DNA from: Clostridia bacterium
GTDB lineage: Bacteria; Bacillota; Clostridia; Lachnospirales; Lachnospiraceae
Assembly: GCA_003246295.1 (NCBI GenBank)
Contig: QKAS01000022.1
Span: forward strand, 1-64,000
Length of the DNA stretch: 64,000 nucleotides
Direction: 5' to 3'
Part shown: positions 8,531 through 17,539 of the stretch, piece by piece
How positions within the stretch are numbered: position 1 is the stretch's first letter
Layout: every line of letters starts with the position of its first letter
Position numbers and translations under genes: made by a program
Notes under the pieces: model-generated
Databases searched by the model: none
Told to the model about the DNA's origin: nothing
What the model saw: only the letters and a program-made list of their open reading frames with translations

Positions 8531-10699
8531 TCAGATCTCATACCAGATAATTTCATTTGGCATAAGTTCCAGTTCGAAGGAACTAGAATCACCTTTATAA
8601 ATCGTTGCATGCTGTTTATTATATGTATTATTCACAATACAGTATTTTCCAGCATCAAGATAAGCATGCACCTCAACATATATATTGTTCGTAAACCACT
8701 GGTAAAGACTGTCTTCATCACCTGCAGCCCATAGGATACTGCGATATAAAATTCTCGTATTCTCAAACTTATACGGCAGCCCGCTGATATATACGCTTCT
8801 ACCTGTTCCAAAGGAATTTACTGCCATCTGCACTTCTTTTTCATGCTGATAAAGAATCTGTGTGCCTTCCAGCGCATAGATATTCTTCTTGCCTTCACCA
8901 AAGTCAGGATTCTCGATACAGTCATCAGTAATAAAATGTGATTCAGCCATATCCCAATTATATTTATCATAATTGAGTGTAAATCCCGTTTCTTTTTCAA
9001 CACCAAGTATATTTGCAAGTTGAAAATATCTTCCTTGAAATTGATGTCCTGAAGGCTCTCCTATTCCAATGATTCCGCCACCTTCATATACATATTGATG
9101 TAATGCTGATGAAATCTGAGCGTCTTCCCAATATATACCGCCAGTATGTGCCGTATCCCCATCACCGACCATAATCATAGTATCAAACTGACTTAAATCT
9201 ATTCTATTTTCTTTTATTTCATCAAAACTAATAAATGAAACATCAAATGGCATTCCGCTGAGTGCCTCAATGACACCTGCATAACTATAGTTCTGTTTCT
9301 GATATAATGCATGATGCACCATGTGTGCTCCCCATGCACGCATTTTCCCCCAGCAGTTGAGTACCGCGATTTTTTTAATACAGTAAGGTCTGCTCCCACC
9401 GATGTTATCATAAAGTTCACGGAATTCATTACATACTGATTCCACGTAATCAACAAATTCTGGAAACTGGCATGCCAGTTTTAAATAACCACCGTATCCA
9501 ATTCGATCAATCGGCTTACGAAGGATTGCTCTTCTGGCTGTAATCCAGTTATCCTTTGCTTCTTTCACTGGATCTCCGCCTTTATAAAATGTGTCTGGAA
9601 AAAAGTAAGGTAAAAATCTTCCTTCAGTGTATCGCACACCAGGAATTTCACTAATCAGCCTGAGTGTACTTCCATTTCCAACACTTCCTACAACCGCATC
9701 AAGTCCTATTGTCGCAAACTCCTCCATAAATGGCTCTGTACCAATCCAGTGATCGCCTAGAAACATCATGGCTTCTTTCCCATACTCATGTGTAATCTGA
9801 ACCATTTCTCGAGCTAGTTTCGCAACTTCTCTTCGTTGGAATGCGACAAAATCTTTAAACTCTCTCGTAGGCACTCGGTATTGATTATTATAATAACCTT
9901 GATCGATAATGTATTCCGGTCTGAAAGAATAACCACACTCTTTTTCAAACTGCTCCAGAATGTATGGAGATACCGATGCTGAATAACCATACCAGTCCAC
10001 ATATTTTTCTCGCATCATTTCATCAAAAATCAAAGTGAACTGATGAAAAAAGGTGGTGTATCTGATCACATCAACATAAGGATGTTCTTCTATGAATTTT
10101 CTAAGACGTTCCATCGTGTATGCATGGGTTTTTGGCTGTCTGACATCAAAGGTAATCTGGTGTTCCACATCCTGCCATTCATTTACGACTGCATTATACA
10201 TATGGACTGGATCCCAAATAATATATGCCAGGAAACTTACAGTATAATTATGAAAGAGCATGCAGTTGTGTATCCAGACTTCTTTCTCTTCACTTACATA
10301 TTCCCATTGATCTGTATTTAATATTTCCCCAGAGCTTCTGTCAATGACCTCCCACCATTTTTTTATGTCATCATTCTCATTGACATGAAGTAACTCATCT
10401 GCAATTCCCTTCAGAAGTGGAATTCTGGTTGTCTTCTCATTTGCTGTATAGAACGGTGTCATAACATAGCACTGTTGCACCTCATCCGGATTAGAACGTG
10501 CCCATACATTATCTTTTCTTGTTGTATAGTATGTACTATAGACCTTAGCATCTGCCTGCTTTAGTTCTTCTGGATAATCTGTTCCATCACAGTCACGAAT
10601 CGCATCAGCACCCCATTTTTTTAGTAAAGCAAGCGTCTGTGGTACCACATCCAGATCAGTAGGAATCGTAACTCGCCCTTTTGATATTTTTGTATTCAT
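8531..10699 (-). CDS. lnpA: GH112 beta-1,3-galactosyl-N-acetylhexosamine phosphorylase
   Basis: A 722-aa cytoplasmic glycoside phosphorylase that splits galacto-N-biose or lacto-N-biose with phosphate into galactose 1-phosphate and GalNAc or GlcNAc. The N-terminus (GRVTIPTDLDVV, WGADAIRDCDGT) and blocks such as TRKDNVWARSNPDEVQQCY and MFLGDHWIGTEPF are those I recall for GH112, and the length is the family's usual about 720. GH112 also contains enzymes preferring galactosyl-rhamnose; the nearby N-acetylhexosamine kinase argues for the amino-sugar substrate. Start chosen at the ATG at 10699 with a purine-rich site GGCGGGAAG. It is the last gene of the binding protein-permease-permease operon. 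Confidence 0.9.
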   Translation of the reverse strand: MNTKISKGRVTIPTDLDVVPQTLALLKKWGADAIRDCDGTDYPEELKQADAKVYSTYYTTRKDNVWARSNPDEVQQCYVMTPFYTANEKTTRIPLLKGIADELLHVNENDDIKKWWEVIDRSSGEILNTDQWEYVSEEKEVWIHNCMLFHNYTVSFLAYIIWDPVHMYNAVVNEWQDVEHQITFDVRQPKTHAYTMERLRKFIEEHPYVDVIRYTTFFHQFTLIFDEMMREKYVDWYGYSASVSPYILEQFEKECGYSFRPEYIIDQGYYNNQYRVPTREFKDFVAFQRREVAKLAREMVQITHEYGKEAMMFLGDHWIGTEPFMEEFATIGLDAVVGSVGNGSTLRLISEIPGVRYTEGRFLPYFFPDTFYKGGDPVKEAKDNWITARRAILRKPIDRIGYGGYLKLACQFPEFVDYVESVCNEFRELYDNIGGSRPYCIKKIAVLNCWGKMRAWGAHMVHHALYQKQNYSYAGVIEALSGMPFDVSFISFDEIKENRIDLSQFDTMIMVGDGDTAHTGGIYWEDAQISSALHQYVYEGGGIIGIGEPSGHQFQGRYFQLANILGVEKETGFTLNYDKYNWDMAESHFITDDCIENPDFGEGKKNIYALEGTQILYQHEKEVQMAVNSFGTGRSVYISGLPYKFENTRILYRSILWAAGDEDSLYQWFTNNIYVEVHAYLDAGKYCIVNNTYNKQHATIYKGDSSSFELELMPNEIIWYEI

Positions 10700-10747
10700 A
10701 TTCTTCCCGCCATTCCGACATTTTATGCCTTTATTCAAAATTCTTTA

Positions 10748-11617
10748 TTAGCCTTTCAGGCCACCAAGCATCATTCCTTGTGTCAGCTTCTTCTGCACTA
10801 ACATATATAAAATCAGCGTGGGCAGCATAACAAGAACCAGTCCTGCGTACATTCTTCCATATTGTGCCGATGCATTCTGTGCCTTCATCAGGTTCATAAG
10901 ACCTACCGGAAGCGTTTTACTTCCATCGGGATCAGTTAATAGCGTAATTGCTATAATATACTCATTCCAGAATGATAGGAAATTAAAAAGGATAACAGTA
11001 ATGATACTTGGTCTTGCCATCGGAAAAATCACTTCTACCATTGTTCTGAAATAACTACTACCATCAATATATGCTGCCTCTTCGTATGTTTTTGGAATCG
11101 TTACAAAATACCCCGACAGAAGATAAATTGTAAATGGGAGTGCAGTTGACGCATACACCAATGCCAAAACAAAAATATTATTCAAGAAGAACGATTCTAA
11201 TCCCATGCCTTTTAACATTTTCTCACCATCCACGAACATGAGAAAAATTGGAACCACAATATAATTTACATTAATGAACAGCCCTCCCATAAAGAGAACC
11301 TGAAGTATCTTTTTTGCTCTAAATTGAAACCGGCTCAAACAATATGATGCCGGAAGCGCCAATATCAGTAATAATGCTATGGCAAGTGCAGTTACTATGA
11401 CACTGTTTAACATATACTGCCCCATATGTGCACTTCCCCATGCATCTATAAAATTCTGAACATAAAATCCAGCAGGAAGTTTCCACGGCGACCCATAAAA
11501 CTCATGGTTCTGTTTGATGGATGCTAAAAATACCCATCCCACTGGGACAATGATAAGTGTTGCCAGTATGATTAACAGGCAATAGATTACTATATTTTTT
11601 TTTGAATTTTTCTTCAT
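10748..11617 (-). CDS. Carbohydrate ABC transporter permease (MalG type)
   Basis: A 289-aa inner-membrane permease with six predicted helices. The cytoplasmic EAA loop EEAAYIDGSSYFRTMVEVIF, which docks to the ATPase, is intact, and the N-terminus PVGWVFLASIK is typical of the CUT1 MalG group. GGAG precedes the ATG. It follows the MalF-type gene by 13 bases and precedes the GH112 gene. No ATPase is encoded here, so a shared MsmX-like ATPase from elsewhere is expected. Likely cargo: galacto-N-biose/lacto-N-biose. Confidence 0.9.
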   Translation of the reverse strand: MKKNSKKNIVIYCLLIILATLIIVPVGWVFLASIKQNHEFYGSPWKLPAGFYVQNFIDAWGSAHMGQYMLNSVIVTALAIALLLILALPASYCLSRFQFRAKKILQVLFMGGLFINVNYIVVPIFLMFVDGEKMLKGMGLESFFLNNIFVLALVYASTALPFTIYLLSGYFVTIPKTYEEAAYIDGSSYFRTMVEVIFPMARPSIITVILFNFLSFWNEYIIAITLLTDPDGSKTLPVGLMNLMKAQNASAQYGRMYAGLVLVMLPTLILYMLVQKKLTQGMMLGGLKG

Positions 11618-11630
11618 TCTATTCTCCTGT

Positions 11631-12521
11631 CTATAATTCTATTGGTTCCCGCTTCGTTACAAAACTAACGATTCCACTCAAAGCAAATGAGAAAAGGAAT
11701 ACAACTACACCAATTGCCATACCATATCCATAACTTGAATTGGTATATGCCTGTTTATACATGTAGCTTAAAAATACTTCAGTACTACCATCAGGCCCTC
11801 CGCCTGTCATTGCTTTCACAATGGTAAAACTCAGGTTAATATTACTTATAATAAAAAAGGTCAGGGTTGTTCTGATATTTGTCCAGATCAAAGGAATTGT
11901 CAGATGAAAAAACTGATAAATTTTTCCTGCTCCCTCAAGACTTGCACTTTCATACACACTTTCAGGTACACTGGCCATACTTGCCATATACATGACCATG
12001 TAATATCCAACTGCCTGCCAGATCATTGCCATGGCAATAGAATAAATAACGATTTTCTGATCACCGAGCCAATAGACCGGCTCTGCATTCTGATCTCTGA
12101 AAAGGTTTAAAATACTATTCAGCAATCCATTTTTTGAGTCCAGAATTGCACTAAAAATGGCGCTAATAATTACTATGGATAAAATATTGGGAATGTAAAA
12201 AACAACACGGAAAAAGTTCTGTCCGATTAAATTCTCTCTTGTCAGGATTGCCGCAAAGACCAATGCCATGGTAAAAGTAATAAGGCTTACAATCACAATT
12301 AGAAATATCGTGTTTTCAAATGACTGAAAAAATTTCATGTCCTTAGAAAGTTTTACAAAGTTATCAAATCCTACAAATGTTTTATCTGGAGAATACCCTC
12401 CCCATTTGTATAACGACATTCTGAAAATATTGAATGTCGGTATCATCATAAATACCAAAAATAATAAAAAAGAAGGTGCTACACACAAAAATAAAAATAT
12501 TGATTTACTACTTTTTTTCAT
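11631..12521 (-). CDS. Carbohydrate ABC transporter permease (MalF type)
   Basis: A 296-aa CUT1-type permease with six predicted helices and the EAA loop ESASLEGAGKIYQFFHLTIP. It would pair with the MalG-type protein encoded just downstream. GGAG precedes the ATG at 12521. A hairpin in the 79-base gap after the binding-protein gene may lower its expression relative to that gene. Confidence 0.9.
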   Translation of the reverse strand: MKKSSKSIFLFLCVAPSFLLFLVFMMIPTFNIFRMSLYKWGGYSPDKTFVGFDNFVKLSKDMKFFQSFENTIFLIVIVSLITFTMALVFAAILTRENLIGQNFFRVVFYIPNILSIVIISAIFSAILDSKNGLLNSILNLFRDQNAEPVYWLGDQKIVIYSIAMAMIWQAVGYYMVMYMASMASVPESVYESASLEGAGKIYQFFHLTIPLIWTNIRTTLTFFIISNINLSFTIVKAMTGGGPDGSTEVFLSYMYKQAYTNSSYGYGMAIGVVVFLFSFALSGIVSFVTKREPIEL

Positions 12522-12538
12522 CTGTTTCTCCTGTCATA

Positions 12539-12571
12539 AAAACGGTGAGTTAAGAATCAGCTCACCGTTTT
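12539..12571 (-). terminator. Intercistronic hairpin (partial terminator) between binding protein and permeases
   Basis: An 11-bp perfect stem AAAACGGTGAG/CTCACCGTTTT with an 11-base loop, ending on the minus strand in five T. It lies just after the binding-protein gene and before the permease ribosome site. Such elements often reduce read-through so the binding protein is made in excess. Confidence 0.75.
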
Positions 12572-12600
12572 CATACATGCTTTATTAGCAGCCTGTTCTG

Positions 12601-13989
12601 TTATTTTAATGCTGCACGAAGAAGATCACTATCTTTCTTTATGGAATCAATCCATTCCTGCTTTGTTTTATCTCCGCTGACAAGTGAATTTACAGTTCCA
12701 AATACTGTATCTGCAAAATTTACACCTTCTACTGGATCTGTTGCTGCAAAGCTACCAAGTGCTGCTTTTGCTCCGTTATCATAAATACTATAAAATAGTT
12801 TATTATCCCCATCCAACTGTTCTGCAAATCCTGTGATAGGCTGTACAGCACCTGCTTCTGCAAAGATGCCTGCTGCTTCGTCAGAATACATATAAGCTAC
12901 GAACTGTTTTGCTGCATCTTTGTTCTCTGCAGCTGCCGGAACCCACATTTGTTCGAACCATGTGTAAGAATATGCATCTTTTCCATCTGCAATTGCTGGG
13001 AGTGCTGTAAATCCCCATGAGAATCCATCTGCTCGTGGTGCATCTTTCATTTCACCGATCACCCATGTGCCGTTTGGCATAAACAATGCTTTGTTGTCCA
13101 GAATCAGCTGTTGATTTTTTAAATAATTATCGTTATTTGCATTAGATGGTACTGATTTTTCTGTATAGGCTGAAAGTTTTTCAATGATGTCAAATACCTG
13201 TACTGCTTCTGGTGAATCCCAGATTCCTTCTTCATAGTTTGTAGCTTTTGTAAAGAATTCTGTGCCACCTGCTTCATAAAGAAGTGCATAGAAAAATGCA
13301 TCAAAGTATCCTGCTGTTGGATATGCAAACAATGCGATATTCTCTGCTTTTGCCTTTTCACCAAGTTCCCACATCTCATCCCATGTTGCTGGAACACTCC
13401 AGCCTTTTTCCTCAAATAATGCGCTGTTGAAGAATAATCCGCATGGACTATAGAACATTGGTGCCATATATGTTTTTCCATCATTATATGGGTTTGTGAG
13501 TGATGATTCTGTGAATCCTCCGGCGATTTTATCCGAAACTTTTTTCTCTTCTCCTGGAACTGTCATTGATAACACATCTGTAATATCTTCCAGTCCATTT
13601 TCTTTGATGAGCGTTTCGGTTAATGCCGCAGGACGTCCTGTTGCAAGATGCACTACATCTGGATAGTCACCAGCCTTCATCTGTGCTCCAATCACATCTT
13701 CCAGAGACTTATCTGTTGTAAGTTCGACTTTAATTCCTGTTTTTGCAGTAAATGCATCACATACTTTTGTCCACATCTCTGCACCGTATGCCGTCTCAAT
13801 TGCTGCTACTTTAATTGTCACAGCTTCTGCTTCCTGTGTCTTTTCTTCTGCTGGTGTCTGAACTTCTTTAGAAGTTTCATCCACAGCACTTTCAGTCGTT
13901 GCTGCTTCTTTTGTTGCCTTACTTGTGCAGCCTGTCAGGGTAGTTAACCCGATGGTACCGACCAATAACATTGCAATTATCTTTTTCAT
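12601..13989 (-). CDS. Extracellular sugar-binding lipoprotein of ABC importer
   Basis: A 462-aa family-1 solute-binding protein. The N-terminal lipoprotein signal (MKKIIAMLLVGTIGLTTLTGC) places Cys21 as the lipidated residue, followed by a Thr/Glu/Ala-rich linker and the periplasmic-binding fold. The start at 13989 is preceded by GGAGGG with good spacing; the 20-residue longer reading has no signal-peptide start. It leads the importer-GH112 operon and is divergent from an AraC regulator. Probable ligand galacto-N-biose or lacto-N-biose, inferred from the phosphorylase. Confidence 0.9.
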   Translation of the reverse strand: MKKIIAMLLVGTIGLTTLTGCTSKATKEAATTESAVDETSKEVQTPAEEKTQEAEAVTIKVAAIETAYGAEMWTKVCDAFTAKTGIKVELTTDKSLEDVIGAQMKAGDYPDVVHLATGRPAALTETLIKENGLEDITDVLSMTVPGEEKKVSDKIAGGFTESSLTNPYNDGKTYMAPMFYSPCGLFFNSALFEEKGWSVPATWDEMWELGEKAKAENIALFAYPTAGYFDAFFYALLYEAGGTEFFTKATNYEEGIWDSPEAVQVFDIIEKLSAYTEKSVPSNANNDNYLKNQQLILDNKALFMPNGTWVIGEMKDAPRADGFSWGFTALPAIADGKDAYSYTWFEQMWVPAAAENKDAAKQFVAYMYSDEAAGIFAEAGAVQPITGFAEQLDGDNKLFYSIYDNGAKAALGSFAATDPVEGVNFADTVFGTVNSLVSGDKTKQEWIDSIKKDSDLLRAALK

Positions 13990-14184
13990 TAAAATTGCCC
14001 TCCTTTTTTTGCTATGAATGTAGTATATCGTTCTGAGCTTTTCAAACAATAGATATTTTGCTTTTTTATTTATATATATTGCTGTATAATAGTAATGTCG
14101 TACATTTAGAAAGTACTTTCAGTTCAGTTCTTTGTTTATTATATATTTTGCTATATATTTTTACACACTAAAAGGAGGATTCCC

Positions 14185-15111
14185 ATGAGCAATGATCGAT
14201 ATCAGTTTCATAAAACAATGCCTGAAGAAGCTGCAATTATGTATCAGGATGATTCTACCTTGTCCTACAGTTTTTCTTCTCATGGCAAGCATGGCGGACA
14301 ATCCATCAATATCTCTCTTCTTTATCTTGCTCTGTCAAAATACGGTACGGACTGGATTAGTATGACACACTCTCATACCTTCACAGAACTATTTTACATC
14401 ACACATGGAAATGGAAAATTTTCAGTTGGTTCAGAAATTGTTCAGGTAAAAGCAAATGATTTGATCATCATCAATCCCGGGTTGGAGCACACAGAACGCT
14501 CAGATGATTCCAGACCTATGGAATATATCGTTTTTGGTTTTGATGGAGTGATGTTTCAGAGTGGTCAATCAGATTACATTCATCTAAATAGTACTGTACA
14601 GAAAGCTGATCTCCATTTATACTTTAATGCTCTCGCGCACGAGTTAAAGAGAGAAGCAATCTATAAGAACTTTGTTTGTCAAAATCTATTAAATATCATA
14701 TTTACCGTTATTCTTCGCAGTAATGATTTGAAGTTATCCATTTTTTCAAATCTGGATTGCTCAAAAGAATGTAAAATGGCGGCTCGCTATATTGATAATC
14801 ACTTCCAGGAGACGATCACACTTGATTCCTTAAGTTCTCTCGTTCATCTGAATAAATACTATTTTTCCCATATATTTACAGAAGAAATGGGAATTTCTCC
14901 AATTAATTATCTAATTAAAAAAAGGATCGATGAATGTAAGCATCTGCTTACAAACACCGACCATTCACTTGCGTCAATTTCTCAGATTGTAGGATTCTCA
15001 TCGCCAAGCTATTTTTCCCAGGCATTTCGAAAAATTACAGGATTCACACCACAGGAATTCAGAAAGCAGAATCGGAGTCTGATTTCTGTTTCTCACTTAC
15101 CAGGTAATTGA
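14185..15111 (+). CDS. AraC-family regulator with N-terminal cupin
   Basis: A 308-aa regulator. Residues about 50-120 form a cupin sugar-sensing domain (HSHTFTELFYITHGNGKF, then NPGLEHTE), and residues about 200-300 form the double HTH with AARYIDNHFQETITLDSLS and the signature GFSSPSYFSQAFRKITGFTPQEFRK. AGGAGG lies seven bases before the ATG. It is divergent from the sugar-binding lipoprotein gene, with 195 bases between starts, and likely activates that operon in the presence of the disaccharide. Its last 19 bases overlap the end of the convergent kinase gene. Confidence 0.9.
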   Translation: MSNDRYQFHKTMPEEAAIMYQDDSTLSYSFSSHGKHGGQSINISLLYLALSKYGTDWISMTHSHTFTELFYITHGNGKFSVGSEIVQVKANDLIIINPGLEHTERSDDSRPMEYIVFGFDGVMFQSGQSDYIHLNSTVQKADLHLYFNALAHELKREAIYKNFVCQNLLNIIFTVILRSNDLKLSIFSNLDCSKECKMAARYIDNHFQETITLDSLSSLVHLNKYYFSHIFTEEMGISPINYLIKKRIDECKHLLTNTDHSLASISQIVGFSSPSYFSQAFRKITGFTPQEFRKQNRSLISVSHLPGN

Positions 15112-16286
15112 GTAATGATCTGCTCCATTTGACCCCATTTTCTTTCCATATCACGTACCAGTTCTATCTGCGTCCTGCATCTGTCCATATTATGATCCTC
15201 TCTGGCTATTTTAAAATAAATATCACCTTCCAGATAATCCGTCAGGAAACGCATTCCACATTCCAGTGTCATCGTTTTGGCACCCTGTGGTAGCATTCTG
15301 ACTTCTTCTTCTGTAAGGCTTCCATCACATCCCTCCAGAAATCCTTTTGCATATTGTTCAAATAAATTAAGATCAAGTGAGACTTTGGAGAGATCTGTTT
15401 CATCCTCAACTGCTGTGTTGGCACCAAATCGTATCGAATCACCAAAATCAAAGATGGAAAGTCCTGGCATAACTGTATCGAGATCAATGACACATAAACC
15501 TTTTCCTGTTTTTTTATCCATCATTACATTATTCAACTTAGTATCATTGTGTGTTACTCTCAGTGGCAACTTCTTTTCAACCATAGCCTGTCTGCAAAGT
15601 TTCATGTCAGCTTCCCGTTTCATAAAAAATTCTATTTCAGGTTGAATCTTCTCTGCTCGATGTAACAAATCTTCACTTACTACTTTTTGAAATTTTTCAA
15701 AACGTAAAGGCGTATGATGGAAGTTTGGAATCACTTCATACAATTGTGAGGCATCAAAGTCTTGCAACATCTTTTGAAATCTGCCAAAAGCAACTGCACT
15801 TTGATAAAAGACATTTATATTCTGAACCTGTTCAAAACAATCTGCATCATCAATAAATAAATACATTCTCCAATAAGAACCTTCTTTGTCTTGATATACA
15901 ATTTCCTGATTCAGGGTTTCTATTATAGTTAGAACTTCTCTGCGTTCATCTCCACCTGTTTTTTCTATTTCCTTTTTTAAAAAAGAAGTGACTAACGAAA
16001 TATTCTTCATGAGTCGTAATGGCTCTTTAAAAATCGAATGATTAATCCTTTGTAAAATATACTTATTCTGTAAACTGTCCGTTTGCGTAATGACCAGAAA
16101 TGTATCATTAATATGCCCATGGCCATATCTGCTGACTTCACAAAAGATACCCTCCATTTTAAACTTAACAAGAATTTCGTTTACAATTCTTTCCTGCAGT
16201 AAGTGTTCTTTTCTAATCTCTTTGTTCAAATTTTCTTTTTTTTGATTTTCTGCTTTCAGTTTTTCCTCATTTAACTTTTCTTTCAT
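15093..16286 (-). CDS. nahK: N-acetylhexosamine 1-kinase (NahK/LnpB type)
   Basis: A 397-aa kinase of the aminoglycoside phosphotransferase fold that phosphorylates GlcNAc or GalNAc released by the GH112 phosphorylase at C1. The catalytic loop THNDTKLNNVM (His246, Asp248, Asn253) and the metal-binding VIDLDTVMPG (Asp268, Asp270) are intact, and GHGHINDTF matches the nucleotide-side loop of NahK. The first 30 residues are an unusually charged Lys/Glu/Asn-rich extension. GGGAGG lies before the ATG at 16286. The later pathway enzymes (uridylyltransferase, GalE) are not in the window. The gene is divergent from a LacI regulator. Confidence 0.88.
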   Translation of the reverse strand: MKEKLNEEKLKAENQKKENLNKEIRKEHLLQERIVNEILVKFKMEGIFCEVSRYGHGHINDTFLVITQTDSLQNKYILQRINHSIFKEPLRLMKNISLVTSFLKKEIEKTGGDERREVLTIIETLNQEIVYQDKEGSYWRMYLFIDDADCFEQVQNINVFYQSAVAFGRFQKMLQDFDASQLYEVIPNFHHTPLRFEKFQKVVSEDLLHRAEKIQPEIEFFMKREADMKLCRQAMVEKKLPLRVTHNDTKLNNVMMDKKTGKGLCVIDLDTVMPGLSIFDFGDSIRFGANTAVEDETDLSKVSLDLNLFEQYAKGFLEGCDGSLTEEEVRMLPQGAKTMTLECGMRFLTDYLEGDIYFKIAREDHNMDRCRTQIELVRDMERKWGQMEQIITQLPGK

Positions 16287-16355
16287 AATTCCTCCCATTT
16301 TACGTTTAGTAAACATTTATTTTTATGTTCTTATGTTTATTTTGTTTATCTGTTT

Positions 16356-16372
16356 TGTTACATATAGTAACA
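16356..16372. promoter_or_regulatory. Candidate operator between nahK and lacI-type gene, site 1
   Basis: TGTTAC-ATATA-GTAACA, perfect 6-bp arms. It lies 70 bp upstream of the nahK start and shares the GTAAC/GTTAC element with site 2, though in the opposite arm order. Confidence 0.5.
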
Positions 16373-16484
16373 TTTCATAAAGACTTTGTAAATACTGAAG
16401 TTATGATTTAATCAGCCTGAATTCAATTTGTTAACATTGACATAATTTTTATTTCAAGGTAGAGTTAAGGAAAGTTAACATGAT

Positions 16485-16502
16485 GTAACAAAGATTTGTT
16501 AC
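16485..16502. promoter_or_regulatory. Candidate LacI-type operator, site 2
   Basis: GTAACAAA-GA-TTTGTTAC, an 18-bp dyad with perfect 8-bp arms, 23 bases before the start codon of the LacI-family gene. The position near the expected transcription start suggests autorepression. Confidence 0.6.
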
Positions 16503-16525
16503 TCTTATAAGAAAGGTTATATTCT

Positions 16526-17539
16526 ATGAGTACAATCCGTGAAGTGGCGAAACTTGCAAAAGTTTCTATTGCCACAGTATCAAGGGTTTTGAATCAGGAT
16601 CCAACATATACCATAACTGAAGAGACAAGGTTACGTGTCATCTCAGCTGCAGAGCAATTACAATACACACTCATACCTCGTCCCAAAAAAAAATCTGCCT
16701 CTCCGGACCGGAAAAGCAGTTTAAGAATTGGCTGTATTTTGAGGATAACGAAAAGGGGATATAATGACCCCTACTATATGTCAGTTCTTTCGGGGATAGA
16801 GTCCTATTTACGTGAAAGCAATATTACACTAGCGTTTATTCAGTCAGCGCCACTCCTTAGCGATCCTCAGTATTTGGAGTCACTTTTTAAAACTCCTGTT
16901 GATGGCCTTATTTTAATGGATCCTATGGAAGATTCTATTTATCATACAATAAAAAAAATGGTTCCTCATATTGTTGGAATTGATACCTTACGTGACGACA
17001 TTGATGACGTTGGATATGATCATTTATGGAATGGTTACCTTGCTACAACGCATCTTATCAATAAAGGTCATACACATATCGGCTTCATAGGTGGAAGCGG
17101 GGAGGGTGATACCCTCGAACATAGCAAAAGGTACCAAGGCTATCTGCTTGCTATGCAAGTTGGAAACCTTGTAGTACGCAAAGACTGGGTACTTGACTGT
17201 AAATGGAACGAAGATGAATGCATCGAAATCTGCGATACCTTTTCCAAAAACCCTGATTTGCCTACTGCAGTATTTGCTGCAAGTGATCTTCTTGCTATGG
17301 CTGCTATGAAAAGTTTTTATTTAAATAAAATTGCTGTTCCGGAACAAATCGCCGTCATTGGGATGTCTGATATTGAAATGTCTCAATATACCAATCCTCC
17401 CCTTACTACTTTTCATGTTCCTAAAATTGAAATAGGTCAGGCTGCTGCAAGACTTTTACTATCTCGTATTCATGGGTACCAGTCATTACCCCAAAAAATT
17501 GCACTACCCACACAGTTCATCGAAAGAAATTCAACCTGA
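16526..17539 (+). CDS. LacI-family transcriptional regulator
   Basis: A 337-aa sugar-responsive repressor. Residues 1-55 are a classic LacI HTH and hinge (STIREVAKLAKVSIATVSRV), although the usual AA-rich hinge helix is followed by a basic stretch RPKKKSASPDRK. The rest is a periplasmic-binding-protein-like effector domain ending ARLLLSRIHG. AAAGG precedes the ATG. It is divergent from nahK and convergent with an MFS gene (9-base overlap), so it may control either or both. Two dyads lie in its upstream region. Confidence 0.9.
   Translation: MSTIREVAKLAKVSIATVSRVLNQDPTYTITEETRLRVISAAEQLQYTLIPRPKKKSASPDRKSSLRIGCILRITKRGYNDPYYMSVLSGIESYLRESNITLAFIQSAPLLSDPQYLESLFKTPVDGLILMDPMEDSIYHTIKKMVPHIVGIDTLRDDIDDVGYDHLWNGYLATTHLINKGHTHIGFIGGSGEGDTLEHSKRYQGYLLAMQVGNLVVRKDWVLDCKWNEDECIEICDTFSKNPDLPTAVFAASDLLAMAAMKSFYLNKIAVPEQIAVIGMSDIEMSQYTNPPLTTFHVPKIEIGQAAARLLLSRIHGYQSLPQKIALPTQFIERNST

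Noticed and set aside
13648-13947. Cys-rich open frame on the plus strand opposite the sugar-binding protein gene
   Set aside because: It is the antisense reading of Ala/Thr/Glu-rich codons, without ribosome site; a shadow frame.
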